Part shown: positions 43,177 through 56,796 of the stretch, one piece after another
How positions within the stretch are numbered: position 1 is the stretch's first letter
Layout of the letters: every line of letters starts with the position of its first letter
Assembly (NCBI GenBank): GCA_033239125.1
Contig: BSWB01000004.1
Coordinates: 124,071,235 to 124,135,234, forward strand
DNA length: 64,000 nt
Direction: 5' to 3'
From: Fagopyrum homotropicum
Taxonomy: Eukaryota > Streptophyta > Magnoliopsida > Caryophyllales > Polygonaceae
The notes under the pieces: model-generated
The model's input: only the letters and a program-made list of their open reading frames with translations
Databases searched by the model: none
What the model was told of the DNA's origin: nothing
Position numbers and translations under genes: made by a program

Positions 43177-44933
43177 TATTCGCTCCAAACGGTGTGTGCA
43201 AGCTTTAAATTTATAACCCTAGACGTAAGCTTAAACCAAGGATGCGAACCCGCAGTGTACGGGTCAATCATAGTAAAAAGCAAGGAATTCCAGGGGTCGA
43301 TCACAGGGACTTAATGAAACAAAGTCCAATCACGGTATGCTTATGTAAATACTAACCACAAGAGCAATTAAAACAATCAAAGATGAATAAGAAGTCAATA
43401 AAGGAAGTATGCAATTCTAGGGATTAAAGCATCTAGTTGTGGTTCCAACTCAAGATCTAAAGCTAATCGGACAAAGCTGAGGTTTTTGCATAGGGAAGGC
43501 GTTTCTAAAGTGGAATAGATCACCGGGTAAGTCTCACTACTCACTAATACTAAACCGTAACTCCTATTACCGGGTAAGTCTCAAGGAATTAAGATAAAGA
43601 ACTATAACCTCAAACTAACACACCATCTAAGGGAATAGAATCAACCTTTACCGGGTAAGTCTCAGGCTAACTCACAAAGATGGGATGAAAGCACACTCAA
43701 ACCCAATAAAGGATAAACCTTTATTACCTATACTAATGATCTTAGGTAAACAAACAAAGGAATTACAGGGTAAGTCTCATCCTAGGCTTGCATTGAACCA
43801 GGAAAGGAGTAATAAGAATAGGATTTGGAAAACTCTAACACTTAACTCTCAGTTTCGGATCAGGAAAGTCACCTCGGTCAGCCAAATTCCACCCTGGCCG
43901 AGATGTTCATCGACTGAGCGAGATGCTTAGGGTTAATGTTAAAGATTCGAACTTTCAGGGTCCTACTGTGATTAAGATCATTCTATCATTATTTTTCCCA
44001 CAACCTTCAGCTAATCACCCTAGAATCACACAAGGAAATTAGCCACTCATCATCATGAAAGCAATAATCAAATATATGGGAAGAAGGTGAATATTTGAAC
44101 AAGAAGAATTTAAGGAAAAGACTTCAATAACTGAATAAAATATCACAACAAAAGCGTTCCTTGGATATAAATCCAACAAAGGAAGACAACAAGGAAGGGA
44201 ATCTAAGATAATCTTACAAAAACCCTTCAAAAAGCTATGAAAGCTATAGACTTCAATCTTCCTTCAACCTTCAAAAAGGTTCTTCAAAATCTCCCAACTG
44301 GAGTATGGCTGTTGTGTGCTATGCGTGATTTCCAACTGTATGCGGATGTCGGACTTGTGGGAAATCCAACCCTTTTTATAGGAAAATAACTCTCCAAAGA
44401 TAATATATCTTAGAAAGATCTCTTCCCATAAATATAGGTAAAATATAGGATCTGAATTATCTTCTTCCTTCCAGGAGCCAAGCCAGAAAATATAAGATCT
44501 CTTTCCAAAGATAAAAGATCTCAGCCAAGAATAAAATATTCTCGCCGCATCCCAGGTGTTCGCCTCGGTCGAGTCGACTTCTTTGGATCACCTCGGTCGA
44601 GGTGAATCTGTGGTAAACCGAGGTGAGTCATAACTGAATGTGAAATCTCTCAAAACTGGTCCAAAGTGAATCTCAAATCCATGGCCATGCTTCCTGGATG
44701 TTTCCTTATGTTCCTCAATGTAGCTTCAATGACTCCATAGCTCCTTTTGCTCCTTTTCGATGCAAAACGTGCCATTTTACCTACGATTACAAAAAAACTA
44801 GGTGTACACCTCGATTCCCGCAAAGGTAGATGAAATGGTAATATAATCACATAATATACATACAAACATGCAGATTATGAAAGATAAGACGTCCAAACAA
44901 ACCCTAAAATATAGACTATAATTCATGCTATCA
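43177..44933 (-). repeat. Family-A LTR L3, chimeric (5' LTR of E2 and 3' LTR of U1)
   Basis: 1757 bp. From 43177 to about 44560 it carries L2-type variants (for example CTCCAAAGATAATAT, GGATCTGAATTATC, CCCAGGTGTTCG). From about 44600 to its end it carries L4/L5-type variants (GAGTCATAACTGAATG, CTCAAAACTGGTCC). The terminal dinucleotide is TA instead of TG at 43177. The 124 bp that should follow it are deleted. Confidence 0.88.
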
Positions 44934-46250
44934 ACAATCATAGATCACTCTAAGAGAATACTTCATGGAATTTAAAATCAAAACATGTTCAAAACATTTT
45001 ATAAATATAAGAAAGTTGTTCATCTTTGCATAAAATCATAGAATGCATAATAAGTCATAATTATCAAAATTAATCATGTATAATCCAGTTTAAACCACTA
45101 AGTCAATCAACAAGCTCGAGGTCTCAAGGGCTTCCCAAAAGAAAGGTCAAGAAACGTGTAGGGTAGGGATGTATGTAAGGTAATGTGGTGCTAGAATCCG
45201 GGAAAAGGATAAACTTCACTTTCACGTTGACTTGCAACATCTTCCACCAATAAGCTTTGCTTATTTCACACTTTTTTTCTTTTACTTTACTTTTTGGGAT
45301 GCATGGACAGAGGTGCACAATAACCGAAGCCTAGGAAATCAACAATCATTAATTTCTTGAGATGCATCAAACCCTTGATGCACATACCATGACCCGTTAG
45401 GAATATCGCTCAATCCGACTTTGGCAAGACACAAACACCCGGCTATGTGAATGGTGTCGAGTTACTCATCTTCATGATTGACTTCCCCAAACCTATTTAT
45501 TTCTTTCTAACACTTTCACTTCCAGCCAACTTCTCAACTTTAACTTCACTTGCTTTCACCACTTCGCTTGCTTCCAAATTCCCGGATAGGTAAAGGGAGG
45601 CAAAATGTATATGAGGGGCTAAGCATGATCAAGAAGAAGAAGAGAGAAGAATGAATTGCCTTGGTCTTTCCAGGAAGAAAGTGAGAGAACTTATCTTGCG
45701 GTGTCAACCTTCAAATTCAACATAATTTGGATAAAAATAAAGTATTAAACATGCCAATAATTTCAAACAAAGCATTTAGCAACTTAAACATATTATAAAA
45801 TCTTTCAAAAACATAAAGAATTTAAAACCAGTCAGTAAGCAAAATCTTCACTGAGATCATATCCAGATAAGACGCACAAAAATAGTTTTCGAAAACTCTC
45901 AGTTAACCCACCTCGGTCGAGGTGTTCTTAGGTCAACCGAGGTGAAGTACCTCGTTCGGCCAGAACTGCCCCGGTCGAGGTCAAAAAAAAAAAATTTGTC
46001 CAGTTTTGACGTTTTTCTCAATCAAATAACATGTGTGTATGCATGTAATCTCAGATAAAACCATAGAAGCAAAATAGGCATAAATATCCGATAATGTAGA
46101 GTCATACATCACATAAGTCAATAAAATACATAAACACCCCATACTTGGGACGCACTGTCCCAGTGGGTCAAAATAAGTCTAAGGAAATAAAATACTCACC
46201 GGACATAAAGCTGAGCTGCATAATAAATAAGAAAGAAAATCCTGCAGCTC
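44934..46250 (-). other. 3' noncoding region of U1
   Basis: As in E2 but lacking the first 124 bp (PPT-like stretch). Conserved block near 45395-45495; CCTCGGTCGAGG words at 45909-45980; CCCCATACTT at 46137-46146. Confidence 0.8.
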
Positions 46251-47631
46251 TCAATAGTCACGATCCGGTGGTGGTGGTGGTGGTACATACGGATACTGAG
46301 ATGGGTCGAACGGATAGCCCATGATCTGCTGAAACTGAATCTGAGCCATCATGTGCTGGTAATGTTGTCTCTCCTGCATCTCACGGATATCCAGTGATAG
46401 GGCAGCATAAGAGTCGATCATCTGATCCGTCAGATCATCGATCCGACGGTGAGCCTTTGGATCTCTATGTCGGCGTACCCTATGCCTAGCAGGTCTCACT
46501 AGTGATGTGGCTGGTACAGGCTCAGTATCATCATCATCTATGTCGATAACCGGCGCACTCGTCCCAACAGTATCTGTCCCTGTATCCATAGGAACTCCGC
46601 CATCCCTGTCATCATCATCAGCTGTCTCCTCCTCTACCTCATCCTCCTCAGCTGGTGCAGCTGCTGCCTCTCTAGCATCCTCCATCAATGGGATCCAAGC
46701 AGTCTGCCAGTAGTGAGGGTCATAAACTGAGAACTGGGGCGACCATCTGATCCCCTGTGGTGTAGTCAGCTCCCATGGCATGGCTACATATGGTGTAGTG
46801 AGTCCTCGGGGAACCAGAATCCGCCGAGTGATCATCTTCTACAGTCCTAGCGGCTTGGCAGCCGCCACCATAGTACAAGCGCTGAGATCCATATCCTGAT
46901 AGCTAGCAATGTGGGTCACGAGGTCTCCGTAGCAGATATCCCCACGCCTTGGCTTTGATCTTGTGCAGATCCTCTGCCAACATCAAGCCAAAGTCTGGGA
47001 TCCCTCCAGTCACCATGCAGTAAAGGCTGAAAAGCTCCCCCTGTCGGACCTTCTGGGGCGTCTCAGTACGCGCCAAAAGAGTCTCACTGAAAATACGGTG
47101 AGCCAACCTAAAGGCTAGGTGAAATATGATGCGCTCCCTGGAGTCTCCAGGGTGCCATCTGTCTGCGTGCTCAACTACATGAGCAATCTGACCCCAAAAC
47201 TCACTAGCTACAGTCCGGGAAGGAAAATCAACAGCGGTCGGGGCCGGGAAACCAAAAATGTCTCTCCAGTACTCTAAGGGAACTATGAAGTTTCGGTTCA
47301 TCAACCGGTACTTCACAGCTCGCTCTGTGGGAAGGTAGGTGAAGGAGCTGACAAACTCCAAGGTAGGCTCTAAATAGACAGGTGCGCGGATCTCAGTAAA
47401 CTGATCTAGCCCTACCATCGAAATCATCCGTCTAAGATCTCCATCCACATGGAGACAACCAAAAGCCAAAACGTCCAGGAAGCATGGTGCAATCACTGGA
47501 CGGGCTGCTATACGGTCATAGTCGACCTGGTGTCTCTCATGGATCACCGGTCTATACGGTCTAGAGGAAGAAGAAGAAGAAGGGGAAGGGGAGGATCTAT
47601 CCCTCAGGACAAGCTGTCTATCTGAACTCAT
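46251..47631 (-). pseudogene. U1 env-like/ORF-1 gene (Athila ORF-1 family)
   Basis: N-terminal part 47631-46903: MSSDRQLVLR, a Ser-rich stretch, then the Athila ORF-1-like core (YLEPTLEFVSSFTYL, YRLMNRNFIVPLEYW). A 2-bp deletion relative to E1 near 46940 throws the frame so it ends at TGC TAG. In the other frame the match continues to an in-frame TAG before MITRRILVPRGL (46835). The C-terminal part to 46251 has an acidic region, Arg/His-rich HRRIDDLTDQM and a Pro-rich end. Function unknown in this family; no signal peptide or clear membrane segment seen. Confidence 0.8.
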
Positions 47632-48310
47632 TTTCCAAACTCTCTGTCAGATCACCTCGGTCGGCCTGACACAACTCAAGAACACCTCAGCCGAGGCACA
47701 TAACGACTGGACCGAGGCGAATAACTGCGCGACGGATTTCTTCAAAAATCCAGTTCTTTTCCCCCAAAATCACTACAACTGGTTCCCATGAGGTACTTAA
47801 TCTGTTTCTCAGTAAATGCAAGGGCAACCAAAGCCCAATTCGAGGCAAAACAGTGAAAGGAGAGAGGTTAGGGTTTTTTTCGATGTTTACCCCGATTCGG
47901 TCGATTTAGTTCGTTTTCTTCGCAGATTGACGCATGCACTGGGATCCTCTATTCTTTCTTTGCAGTTTGGAAGCAAGAATCGTCGAAAACGATTGAAGAA
48001 GGGCGAAGCGAGGCGAGGGGCTGCCGCGGTCGAGGAGAGGTAAAAAGAAGAGAGTGAAATACAGCCCCCTTTTATACCCTTTCTGGAACTTCTGTTACCT
48101 CGGTCGAGGTGGTCTCGACTGGACCGAGGTGGTACGGACCGAGGTGGTTCTTCAGAAACCCTAGTCGCCTCGGTTGCTCAAGAATCATCTCGGTCGAGGC
48201 GCTTTGACAGCAACCGAGATGTGCCTCAGTCAAACTCCGTCTTCTCAAATTCTCGAACTTCTGTCCTTCCAGTTATGCTCCTGGTTTGTACTCCTTCCTT
48301 AGATGTCACA
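47632..48310 (-). other. U1 region upstream of env-like gene
   Basis: Noncoding, dense in CCTCGGTCGAGG-type words (47650-47725 and 48096-48232). Contains a TATAAAAGG-like stretch on - at about 48070-48080. Ends at GATGTCACA where L4 begins. Confidence 0.75.
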
Positions 48311-50069
48311 TGTTCGCTCCAAACGGTGTGTGCAAGCTTTAAATTTATAACCCTAGACGTAAGCTTAAAACAAGGATGCGAACCCGCAGTGTACGGGTCA
48401 ATCGTAGTAAAAGCAAAGAATTCCAGGGGTCGATCACAGGGACTTAGTGAAACAAAGTCCAATTACGGTAAGCTTCAGTAATTACTAACCACAAAGCAAT
48501 TAAAACAATCAAAGATGATATAGAAGTCAATAAAGGAAATATGCAATTCTAGGGATTAAAGCATCTAGTTGTGGTTCCAACTCAAGACCTAAAGATAAGG
48601 GAACAAAGCTGAGGTTTTTGCATAGGGAAGGTGTTACTAAAGTGGAATAGATCACCGGGTAAGTCTCACTACTCACTAATCCTAAATCGTAATTCCTATT
48701 ACCGGGTAAGTCTCAAGGAATTAAGATAAAGAACTATAACCTCAAACTAACACACCACCTAAGGGAATACAATCAACCTTTACCGGGTAAGTCTCAGGCT
48801 AACTCACAAAGATGGGATGGAAGCACACTCAAACCCCAATAAAGGATAAACCTTTATTACCTACACTTATGATCTTAGGTAAACAAAGAAAGGAATTACC
48901 GGGTAAGTCTCATCCTAAACTTGCATTGAACCAGGAAAGGTGTAATAAGGATAGGATTTGGCAAACTCTAACACATAACTCTCAGTTTCAGATCAGATAA
49001 GTCACCTCGGTCAGCCAAATTCCACCCTGGCCGAGATGTTCATCGACTGAACGAGATGCTTAGGGTTAAGGTTAAAGACTCGAACTTTCAGGGTCCTACT
49101 GTGATTAAGATCATTCTATCATTGTTTTTCCCACAACCTTCAGCCAAGCACCCTAGAATCACACAAGGAAATTAGCCACTCATCATCATCATGAAAGTAT
49201 TAATCAAGTTTATGGGAAGAAGGTGAATATTTGAACAAGAAGAATTTAATGAAAAGACTTCAATAACTGAATCAAATATCACAACAAAGCATTCCTTGGA
49301 TATAAATCCAACAAGGCAAGACAACAAGGAAGAGAATCTAAGGTAATCTTACAAGAAAACCTCCAAAAGCTATAAAAGCTATGATCTTCAATCTTCCTTC
49401 AACCTTCAAAAAGGTTCTTTAAATCTCCCAACTGGAGTATGGCTGTTACGGTGTATAAACCCTGATCGGTGGTATAGCATGATCTTGGATTTATGGAAAT
49501 CCAACCCTTTTTATAGGAAAATAACCCTCCAAAGATAAGATATCTTAGAAAGATCTCTTCCCATAAAAATAGGTAAAATATAAGATCTAGTATATCTTCT
49601 TCCTTCCAGGAGCCAAGCCCAAAAAATATAAGATCACTTTCCAAAGATAAAAGATCTCAGCCAAGAATAAAATATTCTCGCCGCGTCCTAGGTATTCGCC
49701 TCGGTCGAGTCGACTTCTCTGGATCACCTCGGTCGAGGTGAATCTGTGGTCAACCGAGGTGAGTCATAACTGAATGTGAAATCTCTCAAAACTGGTCCAA
49801 AGTGAATCTCAAATCCATGGCCATGCTTCCTGGATGTTTCCTTATGTTCCTCAATGTAGCTCCAATGACTCCATAGCTCCTTTTGCTCCTTTTCGATGCA
49901 AAACGTGCCATTTTACCTACGATTACAACAAAACTAGGTGTAGACCTCGATTCCCGCAAAGGTAGATGAAATGGTAATATAATCACATAATATACATACA
50001 AACATGCAGATTATGAAAGATAAAACGTCCAAACAAACCCTAAAATATAGACTATAATTCATGCTATCA
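48311..50069 (-). repeat. Family-A LTR L4
   Basis: 1759 bp, TGTTCGCTCC...ATGCTATCA. TATAAAAAGG on - at 49506-49515. By eye almost identical to L5. Confidence 0.92.
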
Positions 50070-51512
50070 AAATACCCCATACTTAGCCCTTGCTTGTCCC
50101 CAAACAAGTTCCGCATATAAAAGATAAGATAGAATGGATTATAATTCAATAAAATCAATGAAAAGTCTTTCAAAAAACATTGTTATGGTGTGCAACTATC
50201 TTAGATCACTCTAAGAGAATACTTCATGGAATTTAAAATCAAAACATGTTCAAAACATTTTATAAATATAAGAAAGTTGTTCATCTTTGCATAAAATCAT
50301 AGAATGCATAATAAGTCATAATTATCAAAATTAATCATGTATAATCCAGTTTAAACCACTAAGTCAATCAACAAGCACGAGGTCTCAAGGGCTTCCCAAA
50401 AGAAAGGTTAAAAAACGTGTAGGGTAGGGATGTATGTAAGGTAATGTGGTGCTAGAATCCGGGAAAAGGATGAACTTCACTTTCACCTTGACTTGCAACA
50501 TCTTCCACCAATAAGCGTTGCTTATTTCACACTTTTTTTCTTTTACTTTACTTTTTGGGATGCATGGATAGAGGTGCACAATAACCGAAGCCTAGGAAAT
50601 CAACAATCATTAATTTCTTGAGATGCATCAAACCCTTGATGCACATACCATGACCCGTTAGGAATATCGCTCAATCCGACTTAGGCAAGACACAAACACC
50701 CGGCTATGTGAATGGTGTCGAGTTACTCATCTTCATGATTGACTTCCCCAAACCTATTTATTTCTTTCTAACACTTTCACTTCCAGCCAACTTCTCAACT
50801 TTAACTTCACTTGCTTTCACCACTTCGCTTGCTTCCAAATTCCCGGATAGGTAAAGGGAGGCAAAATGTATATGAGGGGCTAAGCATGATCAAGAAGAAG
50901 AAGAGAGAAGAATGAATTGCCTTGGTCTTTCCAGGAAGAAAGTGAGAGAACTTATCTTGCGGTGTCAACCTTCAAATTCAACATAATTTGGATAAAAATA
51001 AAGTATTAAACATGCCAATAATTTCAAACAAAGCATTTAGCAATTTAAACATATTATAAAACCTTTCAAACACATAAAGAATTTAAAACCAGTCAGTAAG
51101 CAAAATCTTCACTGAGATCATATCCAGATAAGACGCACAAAAATAGTTTTCGAAAACTCTCAGTTAACCCACCTCGGTCGAGGTGTTCTTAGGTCAACCG
51201 AGGTGAAGTACCTCGTTCTGTCAGAACTGCCCCGGTCGAGGTCAAAAAAAAAAAAATTTGTCCAGTTTTGACGTTTTTCTCAATCAAATAACATGTGTGT
51301 ATGCATGTAATCTCAGATAAAACCATAGAAGCAAAATAGGCATAAATATCCGATAATGTAGAGTCATACATCACATAAGTCAATAAAATACATAAACACC
51401 CCATACTTGGGACACACTGTCCCAGTGGGTCAAAATAAGTCTAAGGAAATAAAATACTCACCGGACATAAAGCTGAGCTGCATAATAAATAAGAAAGAAA
51501 ATCCTGCAGCTC
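50070..51512 (-). other. 3' noncoding region of U2
   Basis: Complete version, with CCCCATACTT at 50075-50084 and 51399-51408, conserved block near 50659-50760 and words at 51170-51240. Confidence 0.8.
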
Positions 51513-52893
51513 TCAATAGTCACGATCCGGTGGTGGTGGTGGTGGTACATACGGATACTGAGATGGGTCGAACGGATAGCCCATGATCTGCTGAAACTGA
51601 ATCTGAGCCATCATGTGCTGGTAATGTTGTCTCTCTTACATCTCACGGATATCCAGTGATAGGGCAGCATAAGTATCGATCATCTGATCCGTCAGATCAT
51701 CGATCCGACGGTGAGCCTTTGGATCTCTGTGTCGGCGTACCCTATGCCTAGCAGGTCTCACTAGTGATGTGGCTGGTACAGGCTCAGTATCATCATCATC
51801 TATGTCGATAACCGGCGCACTCGTCCCAGCAGTATATGTCCCTGTATCCATAGGAACTCCGCCATCCCTGTCATCATCATCAGCTGGCTCCTCCTCTACC
51901 TCATCCTCCTCAGCTGGTGCAGCTGCTGCCTCTCTAGCATCCTCCATGAATGGGATCCAAGCAGTCTGCCAGTAGTGAGGGTCGTAAACTGAGAACTGGG
52001 GCGACCATCTGATCCCGTGTGGTGTAGTCGGCTCCCATGGCATGGCTACATATGGTGTAGTGAGTCCTCGGGGAACCAGAATCCGCCGAGTGATCATCTT
52101 CTACAGTCCTAGCGGCTTGGCAGCCACCACCATAGTACAAGCACTGAGATCCATATCCTGATAGCTAGCAATGTGGGTCACGAGGTCTCCCTAGCAGATA
52201 TCCCCACGCCTTGGCCTTGATCTTGTGCAGATCCTCTGCCAACATCAAGCCAAAGTCTGGGATCCCTCCAGTCACCATGCAGTAAAGGCTGAAAAGCTCC
52301 CCCTGTCGGACCTTTTGGGGCGTCTCAGTAAGCGCCAAAAGCGTCTCACTGAAAATACGGTGGGCCAACCTAAAGGCTAGGTGAAATATGATGCGCTCCC
52401 TGGAGTCTCCAGGGCGCCATCTGTCTGCGTGCTCAACTACATGAGCAATCTGACCCCAAAACTCACTAGCTACAGTCCGGGAAGGAAAATCAACAGCGGT
52501 CGGGGCCGGGAAACCAAAAATGTCTCTCCAGTACTCTAAGGGAACTATGAAGTTCCGGTTCATCAACCGGTACTTCACAGCTCGCTCTGTGGGAAGGTAG
52601 GTGAAGGAGCTGACAAACTCCAAGGTAGGCTCTAAATAGGCAGGTGCGCGGATCTCAGTAAACTGATCTAGCCCTACCATCGAAATCATCCGTCTAAGAT
52701 CTCCATCCACATGGAGACAACCAAAAGCCGAAACGTCCAGGAAGCGTGGTGCAATCACTGGACGGGCTGCTATACGGTCATAGTCGACCTGGTGTCTCTC
52801 ATGGATCACCGGTCTATACGGTCTAGAGGAAGAAGAAGAAGAAGGGGAAGGGGAGGATCTATCCCTCAAGACAAGCTGTCTATCTGAACTCAT
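51513..52893 (-). pseudogene. U2 env-like/ORF-1 gene
   Basis: Same structure and frameshift as U1, with an additional stop (TAA at 51636-51638) where U1 has a Gln codon. N-terminal part 52893-52165, C-terminal part 52097-51513. Confidence 0.8.
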
Positions 52894-53573
52894 TTTCCAA
52901 ACTCTCTGTCAGATCACCTCGGTCGGCCTGACACAACTCAAGAACACCTCAGCCGAGGCACATAACGACTGGACCGAGGCGAATAACTGCGCGACGGATT
53001 TCTTCAAAAATCCACTTCTTTTCCCCCAAAATCACTACAACTGGTTCCCATGGGGTACTTAATCTGTTTCTCAGTAAATGCAAGGGCAACCAAAGCCCAA
53101 TTCGAGGCAAAACAGTGAAAGGAGAGAGGTTAGGGTTTTTTTCGATGTTTACCCCGATTCGGTCGATTTAGTTCGTTTTCTTCGCAGATTGACGCATGCA
53201 CTGGGATCCTCTATTCTTTCTTTGCAGTTTGGAAGCAAGAATCGTCGAAAACGATCGAAGAAGGGCGAAGCGAGGCGAAGGGCTGCCGCGGTCGAGGAGA
53301 GGTTAAAAGAAGACAGAGAAATCCAGCCCCCCTTTTATACCCTTTCTGGAACTGCTGTCACCTCGGTCGAGGTGGTCTCGACTGGACCGAGGTGGTACGG
53401 ACCGAGGTGGTTCTTCAGAAACCCTAGTCGCCTCGGTTGCTCAAGAATCATCTCGGTCGAGGCGCTTTGACAGCAACCGAGATGTGCCTCAGTCAAACTC
53501 CGTCTTCTCAAATTCTCGAACTTATGTCCTTCCAGTTATGCTCCTGGTTTGTACTCCTTCCTTAGATGTCACC
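52894..53573 (-). other. U2 region upstream of env-like gene
   Basis: Near copy of 47632-48310, with the same words. Confidence 0.75.
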
Positions 53574-55332
53574 TGTTCGCTCCAAACGGTGTGTGCAAGC
53601 TTTAAATTTATAACCCTAGACGTAAGCTTAAAACAAGGATGCGAACCCGTAGTGTACGGGTCAATCGTAGTAAAAGCAAGGAATTCCAGGGGTCGATCAC
53701 AGGGACTTAGTGAAACAAATTCCAATTACGGTAAGCTTCAGTAATTACTAACCACAAAGCAATTAAAACAATCAAAGATGATATAGAAGTCAATAAACGA
53801 GATATGCAATTCTAGGGATTAAAGCATCTAGTTGTGGTTCCAACTCAAGACCTAAAGATAAGGGAACAAAGCTGAGGTTTTTGCATAGGGAAGGTGTTAC
53901 TAAAGTGGAATAGATCACCGGGTAAGTCTCACTACTCACTAATCCTAAACCGTAACTCCTATTACCGGGTAAGTCTCAAGGAATTAAGATAAAGAACTAT
54001 AACCTCAAACTAACACACCACCTAAGGGAATACAATCAACCTTTACCGGGTAAGTCTCAGGCTAACTCACAAAGATGGGATGGAAGCACACTCAAACCCC
54101 AATAAAGGATAAACCTTTATTACCTACACTTATGATCTTAGGTAAACAAACAAAGGAATTACCGGGTAAGTCTCATCCTAAACTTGCATTGAACCAGGAA
54201 AGGTGTAATAAGGATAGGATTTGGCAAACTCTAACACTTAACTCTCAGTTTCAGATCAGATAAGTCACCTCGGTCAGCCAAATTCCACCCCGGCCGAGAT
54301 GTTCATCGACTGAACGAGATGCTTAGGGTTAAGGTTAAAGACTCGAACTTTCAGGGTCCTACTGTGATTAAGATCATTCTATCATTGTTTTTCCCACAAC
54401 CTTCAACCAATCACCCTAGAATCACACAAGGAAATTAGCCACTCATCATCATCATGAAAGTATTAATCAAGTTTATGGGAAGAAGGTGAATATTTGAACA
54501 AGAAGAATTTAATGAAAAGACTTCAATAACTGAATCAAATATCACAACAAAGCGTTCCTTGGATATAAATCCAACAAGGCAAGACAACAAGGAAGAGAAT
54601 CTAAGGTAATCTTACAAGAAAACCTCCAAAAGCTATAAAAGCTATGATCTTCAATCTTCCTTCAACCTTCAAAAAGGTTCTTCAAATCTCCCAACTGGAG
54701 TATAGCTGCTGCGGTGTATAAACCCTGATCGGTGGTATAGCATGATCTTGGATTTGTGGAAATCCAACCCTTTTTATAGGAAAATAACCCTCCAAAGATA
54801 AGATATCTTAGAAAGATCTCTTCCCATAAAAATAGGTAAAATATAAGATCTAGTATATCTTCTTCCTTCCAGGAGCCAAGCCCAAAAAATATAAGATCAC
54901 TTTCCAAAGATAAAAGATCTCATCCAAGAATAAAATATTCTCGCCGCGTCCTAGGTATTCGCCTCGGTCGAGTCGACTTCTCTGGATCACCTCGGTCGAG
55001 GTGAATCTGTGGTCAACCAAGGTGAGTCATAATTGAATGTGAAATCTCTCAAAACTGGTCCAAAGTGAATCTCAAATCCATGGTCATGCTTCCTGGATGT
55101 TTCCTTATGTTCTTCAATGTAGCTCCAATGACTCCATAGCTCCTTTTGCTCCTTTTCGATGCAAAATGTGCCATTTTACCTACGATTACAACAAAACTAG
55201 GTGTAGACCTCGATTCCCGCAAAGGTAGATGAAATGGTAATATAATCACATAATATACATACAAACATGCAGATTATGAAAGATAACACGTCCAAACAAA
55301 CCCTAAAATATAGACTATAATTCATGCTATCA
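53574..55332 (-). repeat. Family-A LTR L5 (3' LTR of E1)
   Basis: 1759 bp. TATAAAAAGG on - at 54769-54778. One CCGAGGT arm has changed to CCAAGGT near 55018. Confidence 0.92.
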
Positions 55333-56796
55333 AAATACCCCACACTTAGCCCTTGCTTGTCCCCAAACAAGTTCCGCATATAAAAGATAAGATAGAATGG
55401 ATTATAAGTCAATAAAATCAATGAAAAGTCTTTCAAAAAACATTGTTATGGTGTGCAACTATCATAGATCACTCTAAGAGAATACTTCATGGAATTTAAA
55501 ATCAAAACATGTTCAAAACATTTTATAAATATAAGAAAGTTGTTCATCTTTGCATAAAATCATAGAATGCATAATAAGTCATAATTATCAAAAATAATCA
55601 TGTATAATCCAGTTTAAACCACTAAGTCAATCAACAAGCTCGAGGTCTCAAGGGCTTCCCAAAAGAAAGGTCAAGAAACGTGTAGGGTAGGGATGTATGT
55701 AAGGTAATGTGGTTCTAGAATCCAGGAAAAAGGATGAACTTCACTTTCACTTTGACTTGCAACATCTTCCACCAATAAGCTTTGCTTATTTCACACTTTT
55801 TTTCTTTTACTTTACTTTTTGGGATGCATGGACAGAGGTGCACAATAACCGAAGCCTAGGAAATCAACAATCATTAATTTCTTGAGATGCATCAAACCCT
55901 TGATGCACATACCATGACCCGTTAGGAATATCGCTCAATCCGACTTTGGCAAGACACAAACACCCGGCTATGTGAATGGTGCCGAGTTACTCATCTTCAT
56001 GATTGACTTCCCCAAACCTATTTATTTCTTTCTAACACTTTCACTTCCAGCCAACTTCTCAACTTTAACTTCACTTGCTTTCACCACTTCGCTTTCTTCC
56101 AAATTCCCGGATAGGTAAAGGGAGGCAAAATGTATATGAGGGGCTAAGCATGATCAAGAAGAAGAAGAGAGAAGAATGAATTGCCTTGGTCTTTCCAGGA
56201 AGAAAGTGAGAGAACTTATCTTGCGGTGTCAACCTTCAAATTCAACATAATTTGGATAAAAATAAAGTATTAAACATGCCAATAATTTCAAACAAAGCAT
56301 TTAGCAACTTAAACATATTATAAAACCTTTCAAACACATAAAGAATTTAAAACCAGTCAGTAAGCAAAATCTTCACTGAGATCATATCCAGATAAGACGC
56401 ACAAAAATAGTTTTCGAAAACTCTCAGTTAACCCACCTCGGTCGAGGTGTTCTTAGGTCAACCGAGGTGAAACACCTCGTTCGGCCAGAACTGCCCCGGT
56501 CGAGGTCTAAAAATTTATTTTTTTTTAAACCAGTTTTCTTTCAGTTTCGACGTTTTTCTCAATCAAATAACCTGTAAGTATGCATGCAATCTCAAATAAG
56601 CATATAGATGCAAAAGTGAAACATAAATATCAATATCTAGTCAATAGAGTCATACATCAAAGTCAAATAATACATCAAATACCCCATACTTGGGACACAC
56701 TGTCCCAGTGGGTCAAAATAAGTCTAAAGGATAAAAGTACTCACCGGATAATAAGCTGAATTGCATAAAAAATAAGAAAGAAAAATCTTGCAGCTC
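55333..56796 (-). other. 3' noncoding region of E1
   Basis: PPT-like CCCCACACTT at 55338-55347 (one base changed), conserved block near 55920-56020, words at 56435-56510, CCCCATACTT at 56682-56691. Confidence 0.8.

Larger units (their letters stand above)
24358..44933 (-). mobile_element. Element E2: family-A Athila-like element, RT-less, interrupted by element B
   Basis: L2 is the 3' LTR and L3 the 5' LTR; gag-protease-integrase and an env-like remnant lie between. Without B (31363-42584 plus one TSD copy) it is about 9.35 kb. Two internal deletions (near 28038 and 28256) removed the end of pol and most of the env-like gene. The PBS is damaged. Confidence 0.85.
43177..48310 (-). mobile_element. 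Unit U1: LTR L3 plus 3' noncoding and env-like segment
   Basis: 5134 bp, near-duplicate of U2. No PBS, gag or pol. Abuts L4 directly at 48310/48311. Confidence 0.88.
48311..53573 (-). mobile_element. Unit U2: LTR L4 plus 3' noncoding and env-like segment
   Basis: 5263 bp, tandem duplicate of U1, with the same abrupt join to the next LTR (ATGTCACC then TGTTCGC) and the same env-like lesions. Confidence 0.9.

Noticed and set aside
46251..47631. True viral envelope glycoprotein
   Set aside because: No signal peptide, cleavage site or clear membrane segment; the core resembles the Athila ORF-1 family instead, so only 'env-like' by position.
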